A stretch of DNA of 27,242 nt from RGIG3009 sp045595445 (GCA_045595445.1 JAZOAK010000001.1:1-27242), one strand, 5' to 3'; positions 1 to 6,804 are shown, counted from the stretch's first letter. Notes: a model not told the origin generated them from the sequence alone. Program-made: numbers and translations.

Positions 1-10
1 TCGGATTTTT

Positions 11-55
11 TGGTCGAGATGACAGGTCACTATGCAGCGTGACAGAACGATCTCG
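11..55 (-). other. tRNA-Pro 3'-end relic / att-like sequence
   Basis: Bases 11-26 (tggtcgagatgacagg) are identical to the 3' end of the tRNA-Pro at 19843-19858, including CCA on the minus strand. No tRNA body follows. Instead CGAGAT (15-20) pairs with ATCTCG (50-55), and GTCAC (26-30) pairs with GTGAC (39-43), giving a minihelix-like fold. It could be the end of an older integration event, the att site of another element lying to the left, or a tRNA pseudogene. The identity is seen directly; the origin is inferred. Confidence 0.55.
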
Positions 56-130
56 TCTGCGGGTTTCGGTACAGCCCGTAGGGGCGGCGCACGCGCCGTC
101 TACGACGAAGAACGGCTTTAATGACATAAA

Positions 131-160
131 AGAAAACGCCCTCCGCAGAGGGCGTTTTCT
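131..160. terminator. Perfect hairpin terminator after the GH28-like gene
   Basis: A 13-bp perfect stem (131-143 with 148-160) has a four-base loop and A/T tracts at both ends, so it can end transcription on either strand. It lies 20 bases beyond the stop of the minus-strand gene at 181-1344. Confidence 0.85.
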
Positions 161-180
161 ACGTTACGTTCGTTGCTTCT

Positions 181-1344
181 TCAGTTGAGCAGTTCGGGAG
201 CGTTACAGCCTTTGATTTCTGCCTTGTTCACGATAAAGGGCATCTCGTCTGTTTCGGTGAAATTCTCGGCGGTGATGTTTTGAAGAATCAGGTTCTCAAC
301 CACCGTGTTGCCTGCGAACCGCAAAGTGGGTACGGTGCCATCCACAAATTCGCGTCTGTGAATGTCGGAAATGGTCAGGTTTTTAATGTCCGCACACCCC
401 TCAACTTCGATAAGCGCAAATTTTCGGTAGTTGTGCACGTACGGGAACTTCACAAGATCGCGACTGGATTTTCCGCCGTACATCTGCTCGATCGTGATGT
501 TTTCATACAGAGCGCGTCCACCGGCGGGCATAAAGCAAATACCGAAATGATAAAAGGTGCCGTGAATGTCGGAAATATGCACGTTTCGGATCGCCGTTTC
601 GGGACCGGAGGCGTAGAGTCGCATCGCACTGTACGAGTTTTCGGTGTAAATTCCTCTAACGGTCACGTCCTCGATCGGACCTGCCACCCCCTCTGCGGAA
701 TTGAGCGCCACCACGTCGTCGTAGCAGGTGCCGAACAGATTTTCAATGGTGCCGTGATGGCAATTCCCGCACAAATGAATACCGTCCATGTTGCTTTGGT
801 ACAGATTACCGTCGTTAAAATCAAACGTGATATTTTCCACCGTAAAATAGGAAACCGTATTCAGCGTAACGGCAAAATTAGCAGGATCTTTCATCGTCAA
901 GGACGAAAGACGCAAATTTTTCACGTTATAGAACAAAAAACAAAAACCGGTATAGCCATCCGTTTCACAAGACCCGCCGCAGGATAACGGATTGGGCTTT
1001 TGCTGTTTGTTATTGTAATTCCAAACGCCGCCTTGGACTTCAATGTTTTCACAGGGCGCATCGGGAGAATAGCGGTTAACGTAGTCAAAAAGCCGCGTGT
1101 CGATACGCTTTTGATAGTCCTCTACGGTCACGTTTTTCAGCATATAGCAGTTGGAGCCTTCTTTGAGCCGAATCTCCGCAAAACGCGGCAGCACAAACCG
1201 CAAATTCGAGTGTAACTCCAGTGGTTTTGAGATCAAATAGAACGCCTTTGGTGCCGGCAACGCCACTTCGCAGTTGTTGTCGATCAATTCCTGGATCGCA
1301 GCGGTATCGTCATGGATTCCGTCACCATATAACGTATAGGTCAT
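181..1344 (-). CDS. GH28-like (polygalacturonase-like) right-handed beta-helix protein
   Basis: This 387-residue protein probably cleaves an acidic or decorated polysaccharide or oligosaccharide. Near the N-terminus GDGIHDDTAAIQ (residues 7-18) is the classic start of pectate-lyase-3/GH28 beta-helices. NMDGIH (185-190) and CYDDVVAL (207-214) correspond to the NTD and DD acid motifs of GH28. I do not see a clear GHG or RIK motif, so substrate and activity are open. Repeated short strands of the type 'NITFD', 'NVHISDIHG' and 'NITIEQM' fit helix coils. No signal peptide is visible, so it should act in the cytoplasm on imported sugars. GTG AGG GAG A-like Shine-Dalgarno bases precede the ATG, and a TTGCAT-17-TATAAT promoter lies just upstream. 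It is chromosomal and transcribed alone. Confidence 0.8.
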   Translation of the reverse strand: MTYTLYGDGIHDDTAAIQELIDNNCEVALPAPKAFYLISKPLELHSNLRFVLPRFAEIRLKEGSNCYMLKNVTVEDYQKRIDTRLFDYVNRYSPDAPCENIEVQGGVWNYNNKQQKPNPLSCGGSCETDGYTGFCFLFYNVKNLRLSSLTMKDPANFAVTLNTVSYFTVENITFDFNDGNLYQSNMDGIHLCGNCHHGTIENLFGTCYDDVVALNSAEGVAGPIEDVTVRGIYTENSYSAMRLYASGPETAIRNVHISDIHGTFYHFGICFMPAGGRALYENITIEQMYGGKSSRDLVKFPYVHNYRKFALIEVEGCADIKNLTISDIHRREFVDGTVPTLRFAGNTVVENLILQNITAENFTETDEMPFIVNKAEIKGCNAPELLN

Positions 1345-1374
1345 ACTCGTTCTCCCTCACAATGCGTTTTGTAC

Positions 1375-1403
1375 ATTATAACGCAGCGATACGGCAAATG
1401 CAA
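1375..1403 (-). promoter_or_regulatory. Promoter of the GH28-like gene
   Basis: On the minus strand TTGCAT (1403-1398), a 17-base spacer and a perfect TATAAT (1380-1375) lie about 30 bases before the start codon of the GH28-like gene. Confidence 0.55.
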
Positions 1404-1483
1404 GAAATTTTCCGTATCGCAGTACAGTGCGGTGGTTTGTGCTCGTCTGCGCGTTTCGGGACTCTTTTTAACCTGCGGGCGCC

Positions 1484-1587
1484 GTTTGCGGTGCCTGAAA
1501 TTTGCCGTCTCGCTATCGCGCGGCGACTTTCGGCCGCGGCACAGAGCTTTTTGCTCGCTGTATCGTCCACCGGACGCGCTCGCAAAC
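1484..1587. repeat. Dispersed palindromic repeat, copy A
   Basis: This ~104-bp unit is bounded by GTTTGCG and CGCAAAC. Inside it are further opposed arms: GTGCC with GGCAC, and the small hairpin GTCCaccGGAC. A second copy in the same orientation is at 19981-20082. The last 37 bases of the two copies are identical (1551-1587 and 20046-20082) and the central parts diverge. It contains no convincing gene. With the element removed, the two copies would flank tRNA-Pro. It looks like a MITE- or REP-like chromosomal repeat; the type is inference. Confidence 0.7.
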
Positions 1588-1610
1588 ACAATTCCCCATC
1601 GTTTCGCAAA

Positions 1611-1647
1611 AGTAAAAAGGGTAGGCACAACGCCTACCCTTTTTACT
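1611..1647 (-). terminator. Original terminator of tRNA-Pro, separated from its gene
   Basis: A perfect 16-bp stem (1611-1626 with 1632-1647), five-base loop and T-runs make a strong intrinsic terminator. It directly abuts the 23-bp core repeat at 1648. If the element is removed, this hairpin follows the CCA end of the tRNA-Pro on the minus strand with no gap, which is the normal arrangement for a tRNA gene. The rest of the gene-free stretch 1345-1941 holds the promoter, repeat copy A, this terminator, attL and integrase arm sites. Confidence 0.85.
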
Positions 1648-1670
1648 TGGTCGAGATGACAGGATTCGAA
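1648..1670. repeat. attL core (23-bp direct repeat)
   Basis: Identical to the tRNA-Pro 3' end at 19843-19865, beginning tggtcgagatgacagg. Sequence diverges immediately on both sides. Chromosomal terminator sequence lies to the left and element sequence to the right. Confidence 0.9.
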
Positions 1671-1769
1671 TGCTATTTTGGCGAATCGACCCCTGTCGGG
1701 CGATGTCGAAAGCCCTTGAAATACCTGGCTTTTTGGCATCGTCTTTTTTAATATCTTTTAATATCTTTC

Positions 1770-1808
1770 GGGGCTTACTGTTAACTTTCTTCCCCAAATA
1801 AGCCCCAA
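1770..1808. promoter_or_regulatory. Putative integrase arm-binding sites, left end
   Basis: AATAAGCCCCAA occurs at 1797-1808, and an inverted partial copy (GGGGCTTACT) is at 1770-1779, about 100-140 bp inside the left core. Two tandem copies of the same 12-mer lie 70-90 bp inside the right core. Tyrosine integrases of the lambda/Tn916 type bind such arm repeats with their N-terminal domain. Confidence 0.55.
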
Positions 1809-1884
1809 AGTCATACTGAACTGGCCTATTCTATCGATGAAAAAATCCGTTTATGAAAAATTTGTTAAATGTCTAGCATTCTCC

Positions 1885-1917
1885 TTGACATCTATTATAA
1901 ATTGTTATAAAATAACA
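1885..1917 (+). promoter_or_regulatory. Promoter with operator for the TA-like operon
   Basis: TTGACA (1885-1890), a 17-base spacer and TAAAAT (1908-1913) make a good sigma-A promoter. A perfect inverted repeat, TGTTAT-AAA-ATAACA (1903-1917), covers the -10 box. This is where an autoregulating antitoxin would bind; the HTH protein at 2330-2794 is the obvious candidate. Confidence 0.6.
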
Positions 1918-1941
1918 TAAAAAATAAAGGATGTGAAATGT

Positions 1942-2289
1942 TTGGCCGTTGATTTAACCGCGCTACGCCAGTTAGCTCGAAACGGATGTGTTGATTGGTC
2001 CGCTCATGCTACTCAGCGTATGATTGAACGAAATATTACGCGCGCAAGCGTTATTAGTACACTTGAAAACTCAAATAATGAAGTGTTGGAAGTTCAACCG
2101 CCCCAAAAGCCTTGGCAGAACGAACGGTACGCTGTATATTACAACAAAATACCAAATGTTATTGCAGTGGTGACTTTTACGATAGTCGCGGGCTTGCCAA
2201 GGTTATTGGTAATCACAGTGGAACATCCCCAAACCGAGAAATGGGCACTCAACTTTAATCCGCCGCCTTCCTTAATTAGAATAAAATAG
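1942..2289 (+). CDS. DUF4258 family protein, probable toxin
   Basis: The protein (~115 residues) shows the DUF4258 pattern: an N-terminal histidine-rich signature HATQRMIERNIT and a C-terminal ITVEHPQTEKW strand. DUF4258 proteins resemble RelE/BrnT-fold toxins and are often paired with YgiT/MqsA-type zinc-finger antitoxins, as found directly downstream here. The frame is open from a GTG at 1933, but the AAAGGA Shine-Dalgarno bases (1926-1931) are too close to it. TTG at 1942 has about 10 bases of spacing and is my choice. It heads a three-gene operon just inside the left end of the element. Toxicity is inferred from family and context. Confidence 0.7.
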   Translation: MAVDLTALRQLARNGCVDWSAHATQRMIERNITRASVISTLENSNNEVLEVQPPQKPWQNERYAVYYNKIPNVIAVVTFTIVAGLPRLLVITVEHPQTEKWALNFNPPPSLIRIK

Positions 2290-2329
2290 AATACTTTTCC
2301 CTCTCAAAACAGTATCAAGGAGTAAAATT

Positions 2330-2794
2330 ATGAAAAAACAGAGCCGTTATTGCTATGAATGCAACGGAAACATGGAGTATGTAAATCTATCTATTAACTA
2401 TGTTGTGCGTGGGAAACAAATAACAATTAAAGATGTTAAAGGATTTCGCTGTAGTTCCTGTGGATATGAAATTATTGAAGATCAAGATTTTGCAATGATT
2501 GAACAATTACTCACTTCTATTCCAGAAGACAATAAAATTGATCTACTCAATTTGAGCGAAACCGCTGAACTGTTACGAGTTAGCAATCAAACTATTTATA
2601 ACAAAATTAAATCTGGCGAATTAAAAGCTTTTAAAGTTGGTCGGGAATGGCGTTTTTTAAAACCCGATATAGAGGCTTTTTTGCGCGGCGAATGTATGGA
2701 TGATGAGTTAAGGTTAGCCGCTCGAGGAGGCTCTATTTCTAGAGAAGATATTGAGATTATTAAAGAAGAGTTGAAATCTAAAGATGAAACATAA
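2330..2794 (+). CDS. MqsA/YgiT-type zinc finger plus excisionase-type HTH antitoxin
   Basis: Residues 8-44 carry two CxxC pairs (C8-C11 and C41-C44) spaced as in YgiT/MqsA zinc-finger antitoxins. Residues 72-118 form an excisionase/MerR-like helix-turn-helix (LNLSETAELLRVSNQTIYNK followed by GREWRFLKPDIEAFL). It probably neutralises the DUF4258 partner and represses the operon through the palindrome over the -10 box. The start has AAGGAG about 7 bases upstream. The stop codon lies inside the next gene (11-bp overlap), indicating translational coupling to the ImmA-type peptidase. The MqsA of E. coli uses a Cro-type HTH, so the excisionase-type HTH is a variant architecture. Confidence 0.75.
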   Translation: MKKQSRYCYECNGNMEYVNLSINYVVRGKQITIKDVKGFRCSSCGYEIIEDQDFAMIEQLLTSIPEDNKIDLLNLSETAELLRVSNQTIYNKIKSGELKAFKVGREWRFLKPDIEAFLRGECMDDELRLAARGGSISREDIEIIKEELKSKDET

Positions 2795-3521
2795 TGTCGC
2801 CAAAATAAAAGCACAAGAAATACAAAAATCTTTCATGTTAGAATACCCTTTAAATCTTCGAGAATTCTGCAAATGCATAGGCATACGTATCATTGAACAT
2901 CGATCGTTACATGTTGATGGATATCTATGCAAAGATGGTAGCAACAAATATATTTTTGTAGATACGAATTTGACTGAGAAACAAAAAAATTTTGTTATTG
3001 CTCACGAATTGGGACATTATTTTCTACATACAGATAAAACACTGCAAATATGTTCTGGAATAATAAAAGGCTTTGATGGACGTCAAATTGTTGCAACAGC
3101 GGAAACCGAGGCCAATAATTTTGCTGCCGAGTTGTTATTACCCTCCGAATGCGTTAAACAGGAAATATCACATCTTCCGTTATCTTTTCAAAGGATAGCA
3201 GAAATATCTGATAAGTATTCTGTATCATTAACATCGACAGCAATAAAATGCGTGGAATGCTCTTCAACCGAGAGTGAGATGTTAATTTGCTATAATAATA
3301 AACACGTGCAATGGTTAGCATATCCGCCCCATTCACCCTTCTTTGTAAAAAAAGGATCTTTAGCTCCGGAAGATTCTGCAATTAATAAGGCGTTTGACGA
3401 AAACATCCATTCTGGGGAAGCCCAGACGCCTTCAGGTGTTTGGTCACATGGCGGCCGTGTCAAGGAAGCCTTTATAACTGTCGCACCGTCAATTAAATTG
3501 TTGTTGCTATCTGAGATGTGA
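2784..3521 (+). CDS. ImmA/IrrE family metallo-endopeptidase
   Basis: A zincin motif HELGH (residues 74-78) and the downstream ETEANNFAAELLLP segment (107-120), supplying the third zinc ligand, identify the ImmA/IrrE family. In ICEBs1 ImmA cleaves the repressor ImmR, and in Deinococcus IrrE cleaves DdrO. Here the gene overlaps the MqsA-like antitoxin gene by 11 bp, so that antitoxin/repressor is the most likely substrate. This would allow the toxin pair, or the element, to be switched on by a signal. At 245 residues it is longer than minimal ImmA. The C-terminal ~110 residues have no feature I recognise and may be the sensing part. Confidence 0.85.
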   Translation: MKHNVAKIKAQEIQKSFMLEYPLNLREFCKCIGIRIIEHRSLHVDGYLCKDGSNKYIFVDTNLTEKQKNFVIAHELGHYFLHTDKTLQICSGIIKGFDGRQIVATAETEANNFAAELLLPSECVKQEISHLPLSFQRIAEISDKYSVSLTSTAIKCVECSSTESEMLICYNNKHVQWLAYPPHSPFFVKKGSLAPEDSAINKAFDENIHSGEAQTPSGVWSHGGRVKEAFITVAPSIKLLLLSEM

Positions 3522-3570
3522 ATTAAACAAGCGCAACACAACATTTAAAAAAGTAGTAGACACAAGAAAT

Positions 3571-3612
3571 AACAACCAGCCTTCGAGAATGCTATTCCGG
3601 AGGCTGGTTGTT
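3571..3612. terminator. Hairpin terminator between convergent genes
   Basis: A perfect 12-bp stem (3571-3582 with 3601-3612) lies between the plus-strand ImmA operon and the minus-strand gene at 3619-3957. The U-tract is weak on both strands, so termination strength is uncertain. Confidence 0.6.
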
Positions 3613-3618
3613 ACATAT

Positions 3619-3957
3619 TTATAACTCCTCTACCATATTCCCCAAGCCATAGCGGTCGGCAAGGTTGAGTATGCTTAATTCATCCTCCACCTTGGGGATG
3701 TTGTTAAGATCGATCTCATTTGTTACTAAGTACACCTTATCGCAGGTCTTGCGGCAGTTTATGATTTGCGCTTTCAGGAAATCGGTTGTTTTATTGAGCA
3801 TAAATACAAAACCGAGCCGTTTTCCGTCAAGTGTCGCAGTCACGTCCGCCGTTTCCATCGACATTTGCTCGGCACAAACGACTTTGCTTCTTCTCCATTT
3901 CAAAAAACACCAAATTCGAATAACGCCCTGAAAACTTTTATATTGATCTTTCTCCAT
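3619..3957 (-). CDS. Small protein of unknown function, possibly degenerate PD-(D/E)xK fold
   Basis: The frame is open from a GTG at 3966, but that codon lies within the Shine-Dalgarno sequence AGAGGTG (3970-3964). ATG at 3957 has correct spacing and gives 112 residues. The middle part, TADVTATLDGKRLGFVFMLNK, then LKAQIINCRKTCDKVYLVTN, has the D...(E)xK and 'how much is known about Y at position Z' layout of small restriction-fold proteins such as MmcB or sce7726, but the ExK acid position reads M-L-N-K, so it may be inactive. This assignment is weak. A half-match to the WYL-operator motif lies over its promoter region at 4002-4021. Confidence 0.55.
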   Translation of the reverse strand: MEKDQYKSFQGVIRIWCFLKWRRSKVVCAEQMSMETADVTATLDGKRLGFVFMLNKTTDFLKAQIINCRKTCDKVYLVTNEIDLNNIPKVEDELSILNLADRYGLGNMVEEL

Positions 3958-4029
3958 GATAGCCACCTCTTTTTTAGTATAAATACACTATATCATACGA
4001 GATGGGAAGAAATTGTTATATGAATAAAA

Positions 4030-4635
4030 TCAAATTAACAGAGAGTCTCTCGGCTTATCCATGGCCATGCCATCGGCACCATATTGTGTGCAAAAATCAA
4101 GCAGAAACAGCATATCGCCGTTTTCAACAATAGAATTACGCTCCTGTTCGTAAAGCGGGATCAACAACAGGTAGTTCACATTCCCGATACCGGATATCTC
4201 TGCTGTAAGGCCGCTATACATAAACAGAAAATACTCATATCCAAACGCTTTTCGAAACTCATCACTTGTGTCGATCGTATGCCCCGGTCCAAACCAAGTA
4301 TCTTCTCTAAAGGGGAATTTGCTGATTGCATTGATTTCGGTAGCAATAGTCAGAGCCTTATCACTATTTACATCCAGATTGGGGGAAGCAAATCCCAACA
4401 ATTCTATATTCTTGAAAGCGTCTTCCGGCGCGGACAAAGCTCGTGCCCCCATCCCCATGCTGGCAAATGCTTTCAGATCTGTTTGATTGTTGATTATTGC
4501 AACATCCGTATGAATATATTGACTCTTTTCTTCGTGAGCGACGTAATCATCCTCTGTACTACCCAAGTTAAAAGCTATAAATGCCTGTAGTTCGGCTGAT
4601 TGTTCTCCGGTATATAGTTCAACTGATTCCGACAT
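4030..4635 (-). CDS. Suppressor-of-fused (SUFU)-like domain protein
   Basis: The 201-residue protein ends with GNVNYLLLIPLYEQERNSI and a long tail helix, and has FGPGHTID in the middle after an ALTIATEINAISKFPF segment. This layout (helix, W-x-G-H-T-I turn, then the LLPI-type strand followed by acidic helix) is what I know from bacterial SUFU-domain proteins. Those commonly act as immunity proteins in polymorphic toxin systems. No toxin gene is adjacent, so it may be an orphan immunity gene carried by the element. An RBS (GGAGAG) lies about 10 bases from the ATG. An alternative is another immunity superfamily with a similar fold. Confidence 0.6.
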   Translation of the reverse strand: MSESVELYTGEQSAELQAFIAFNLGSTEDDYVAHEEKSQYIHTDVAIINNQTDLKAFASMGMGARALSAPEDAFKNIELLGFASPNLDVNSDKALTIATEINAISKFPFREDTWFGPGHTIDTSDEFRKAFGYEYFLFMYSGLTAEISGIGNVNYLLLIPLYEQERNSIVENGDMLFLLDFCTQYGADGMAMDKPRDSLLI

Positions 4636-4658
4636 AATGTAATATCTCTCCGTCCTTT

Positions 4659-4694
4659 ACCCTTCGGTCTTCGGATCGAAGGGTATTTTTTATG
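4659..4694 (+). terminator. Hairpin with T-run facing away from the SUFU-like gene
   Basis: ACCCTTCG (4659-4666) pairs with CGAAGGGT (4677-4684), followed by ATTTTTTAT on the plus strand. It sits in the 5' leader of the minus-strand SUFU-like gene, so in that transcript it would be a leader hairpin. As a plus-strand terminator it has no visible sense gene to serve. Confidence 0.45.
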
Positions 4695-5160
4695 CTCATA
4701 TACAAATATTGTACGAATCGGCACTTATCAAATAAGGCGATGAGTTAAAAGTGCTTTTTAATAAAATGCTTGCAAAATTAAATTTTTTGAAAACCCGATG
4801 AAAACCGAAAATTTTTCCTAAATATACTATCGAAAACAAAAAATTAAATTATTGAACATAAAAAATATTTTTATAAAGTTGCGAAAAAAATGAGTGTTTT
4901 TCTAAAGATAAATATAGAAATATAAATTTTTTGAAAGAAGTGATGTTAGATATGAGTGTATTTTAGTTTGAGTTTTTGATTTTTTGGAGGTGATAGTTTA
5001 TTTGTTTTGAAAATTGAATAGCTGTTGCTAAGTAAGATACTACGCCACGACCTTGCCTTTGCAAGCGAGCGAAAACGCTGTGTAGCTGTAGAAGCTATGG
5101 GGTTAGGAATTAACGAAACTTAGAAGAACAGTGTGCGTCAATAAATTAAAAAAATATACC
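4695..5160. other. AT-rich gene-free region, candidate replication origin or oriT
   Basis: About 470 bases without a credible gene directly precede the replication module. Most of it (4730-5030) is strongly AT-rich with many A and T runs. It ends in three adjacent small hairpins: CTTGC/GCAAG (5052-5056 with 5061-5065), AGCG/CGCT (5068-5071 with 5076-5079) and TAGCT/AGCTA (5083-5087 with 5093-5097). Rolling-circle double-strand origins and oriT sites usually consist of such hairpins near the rep gene. The function is inferred from position and composition. Confidence 0.45.
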
Positions 5161-5177
5161 AAAAGGAGTAAATTGAT

Positions 5178-5621
5178 TTGCTTATTAATTATTATAAAAA
5201 CCGTGCGGACGTACGTATTACGAACAAATCTACTGATTTTATCATTAGAGAACGCTTCTGCGTAACCGTTACTAATGTCGAACAAATGGAAACGGTGCCG
5301 CCCAGCATTCTCCAAAAGCCTAACAAGCTCTGGAAAGTATCGATGTTCTTTCATGACTTGTTGCGCGAAGATGTGTACGAAATAGAGCATTCTACAGAAT
5401 ATGACTCCAAATACAAATCCTTTAGACGCGTTGTTGACAGTGCCTTCAAGAGCATTAATGTTAACTTAAATGAACTGCTTAACAAAAAGTTCAACATAAT
5501 AGTTTCTACAACGTACCGACTTGATGCAAAAAGCAAAAAGTACGAAACCATTAAGCGGATCACCGAAATGAATATAGTCAACGATGAAATTGCTGATGAA
5601 AATCTTTCAGCCGCAGAATGA
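5178..5621 (+). CDS. Unknown protein preceding Rep, possible replication accessory
   Basis: The 147-residue product starts at a TTG (5178) with AAAAGGAG nine bases upstream. It has no domain I recognise. It is a mixed, charged, soluble protein with many isolated aromatic and beta-like segments (FIIRERFCVTVTN, KFNIIVSTTYRLDAK) and an acidic C-terminus. Its place between the candidate origin and the HUH Rep, as first gene of the rep-xis-int run, suggests a role in replication, for example single-strand binding or copy control; this is inference only. It is followed seven bases later by a strong hairpin. Confidence 0.65.
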   Translation: MLINYYKNRADVRITNKSTDFIIRERFCVTVTNVEQMETVPPSILQKPNKLWKVSMFFHDLLREDVYEIEHSTEYDSKYKSFRRVVDSAFKSINVNLNELLNKKFNIIVSTTYRLDAKSKKYETIKRITEMNIVNDEIADENLSAAE

Positions 5622-5627
5622 AATGAC

Positions 5628-5656
5628 GGGGTCCCTTCCAATGCCGAAGGGACCCC
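5628..5656 (+). promoter_or_regulatory. Strong intercistronic hairpin before rep
   Basis: GGGGTCCCTTC (5628-5638) pairs perfectly with GAAGGGACCCC (5646-5656) around a seven-base loop. No T-run follows, so it is not a standard terminator. It could be an mRNA-stability or attenuation element limiting Rep synthesis, or the nicking hairpin of a rolling-circle origin. Confidence 0.6.
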
Positions 5657-5688
5657 TAAATAATAAAGAAAGGATGTATATCCCAAAA

Positions 5689-6567
5689 ATGAAAATGGTG
5701 AAAACTAGACCCATTAAAGAAACTGCCCTTGTTAAAAAGATCATAACCGGCGATACTGCACGTATCGTAAACAACTCTTTCCATAATGATAAACCTCGAA
5801 TGATTCGCATTGATAAAGATCACGGTGTCAATCCTGAGACCGGTGAATTGATTGTGTTTAATCACTCTGTTAATCGCAGAGAACGAATGCCCGATTTTCG
5901 CCGCTCGCTTTCTGCTTTGCGAGATATCATTCTCACGAATGTTACTGACTTGTCTAGATGTTTTCTTGTTACGATAACGTACGATGAAAACGTTTCGGAC
6001 AGAAAGCAGTTGCAAAAAGATTTTATTAATTTCATTAAAAAGGTCAGACGAAAATACGGATCGTGTGAATACATCAAAGGCGTTGAGTTCCAAGGGCGCG
6101 GCGCCTTACATTGTCATGTGATACTGATCTTTGATGAAATTCCGCAGGTATCTATCGGCGATGAGCAGATTCGAAAATGTTGGAAATTGGGAAGCGTAAA
6201 TGCGGGGCAAATTGCTTCTGCTGACGCTACTGCAAAATATCTGACGAACTTCCCGTTTGAATACCAACAGTATCGTGAACACTGGGATGACTACTGCAAA
6301 AGCAAGAAACAAAAGAAAGGCGAGCGCGTCCCCTTTTACGAGAGTGGCAGCCGCTTGTATAGTTATTCGAGCGGCATCCAAAGACCGATAGTTGTTAAAG
6401 GCATTACGTATGCAGAAGCAAAAGAATCGCTCGGTGATGCAGAATGTATTGATGCAAAGACGCTCGTGTATGACAATTGCAACGTTGTTACGATTGAAAA
6501 TTATAGAGTAAAGGAGGACTCGGATGCGGCAGATCAGAACCATAGCCGGTGTAGCCGAAGAAATTAA
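5689..6567 (+). CDS. rep: HUH-type rolling-circle replication initiator (Rep)
   Basis: The motif order of HUH endonucleases is present, numbered from ATG 5689 (292 residues): motif I FLVTITYDE (92-100), motif II GALHCHVILIF with the metal-binding H-x-H pair (H141, H143), and motif III ATAKYLTNF with the candidate nicking tyrosine Y184. It most resembles the G2P/ORF2-type Reps of ssDNA phages and small plasmids. It should nick the element's origin and prime rolling-circle replication of the excised circle; such proteins can also serve as relaxases. The frame is open from 5584, but that part overlaps the preceding gene and the hairpin. GAAAGGA (5668-5674) is the only RBS, about 14 bases before ATG 5689. 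The end overlaps the excisionase-like gene by 44 bp. Confidence 0.8.
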   Translation: MKMVKTRPIKETALVKKIITGDTARIVNNSFHNDKPRMIRIDKDHGVNPETGELIVFNHSVNRRERMPDFRRSLSALRDIILTNVTDLSRCFLVTITYDENVSDRKQLQKDFINFIKKVRRKYGSCEYIKGVEFQGRGALHCHVILIFDEIPQVSIGDEQIRKCWKLGSVNAGQIASADATAKYLTNFPFEYQQYREHWDDYCKSKKQKKGERVPFYESGSRLYSYSSGIQRPIVVKGITYAEAKESLGDAECIDAKTLVYDNCNVVTIENYRVKEDSDAADQNHSRCSRRN

Positions 6568-6709
6568 ACGCCAAGACCCGTACACAGCGATTACAGAATA
6601 TCGCATCCGGCAGATGGTAAATGAAAAGATCCTTCCGTTTACCGCTGTCGGCAATCGAAAGCTCATCAATATGGATGATGTTTGGGCTTGCTTTGAAAAA
6701 GCTAACTAA
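6524..6709 (+). CDS. xis: Excisionase-like HTH protein (Xis)
   Basis: A 61-residue winged-helix protein of the MerR/excisionase kind: an N-terminal helix-turn-helix (IAGVAEEIKR then EYRIRQMVNEKIL) followed by the small wing and hydrophobic tail (GNRKLINMDDVWACF). A strong AAAGGAGG lies six bases before the ATG. It starts inside the rep gene in another frame and precedes the integrase gene, the usual place of Xis. It probably bends att DNA and directs the integrase to excision. Confidence 0.75.
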   Translation: MRQIRTIAGVAEEIKRQDPYTAITEYRIRQMVNEKILPFTAVGNRKLINMDDVWACFEKAN

Positions 6710-6725
6710 TCCGTTGATGTTGCTG

Positions 6726-6760
6726 CGTGGTGGTGGGAGAGTTTTCTCCCACCGGCCACG
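6726..6760 (+). promoter_or_regulatory. Large hairpin between xis and int
   Basis: GGTGGGAGA (6732-6740) pairs with TCTCCCACC (6745-6753) around GTTT, extended by CGTGG (6726-6730) with CCACG (6756-6760). No U-tract follows. It is suited to reduce read-through or stabilise one half of the xis-int transcript, setting the Int:Xis ratio. Confidence 0.55.
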
Positions 6761-6804
6761 ACATAATAATTACAATAATCATCAATAAGGAGATGTTAAC
6801 ATAT

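Noticed and set aside
280..987. Plus-strand frame inside the GH28-like gene
   Set aside because: It is the antisense shadow of a well-supported gene.
1221..1797. Several frames across the repeat and attL region
   Set aside because: They consist of translated repeat, tRNA end and terminator sequence on both strands; none has an RBS.
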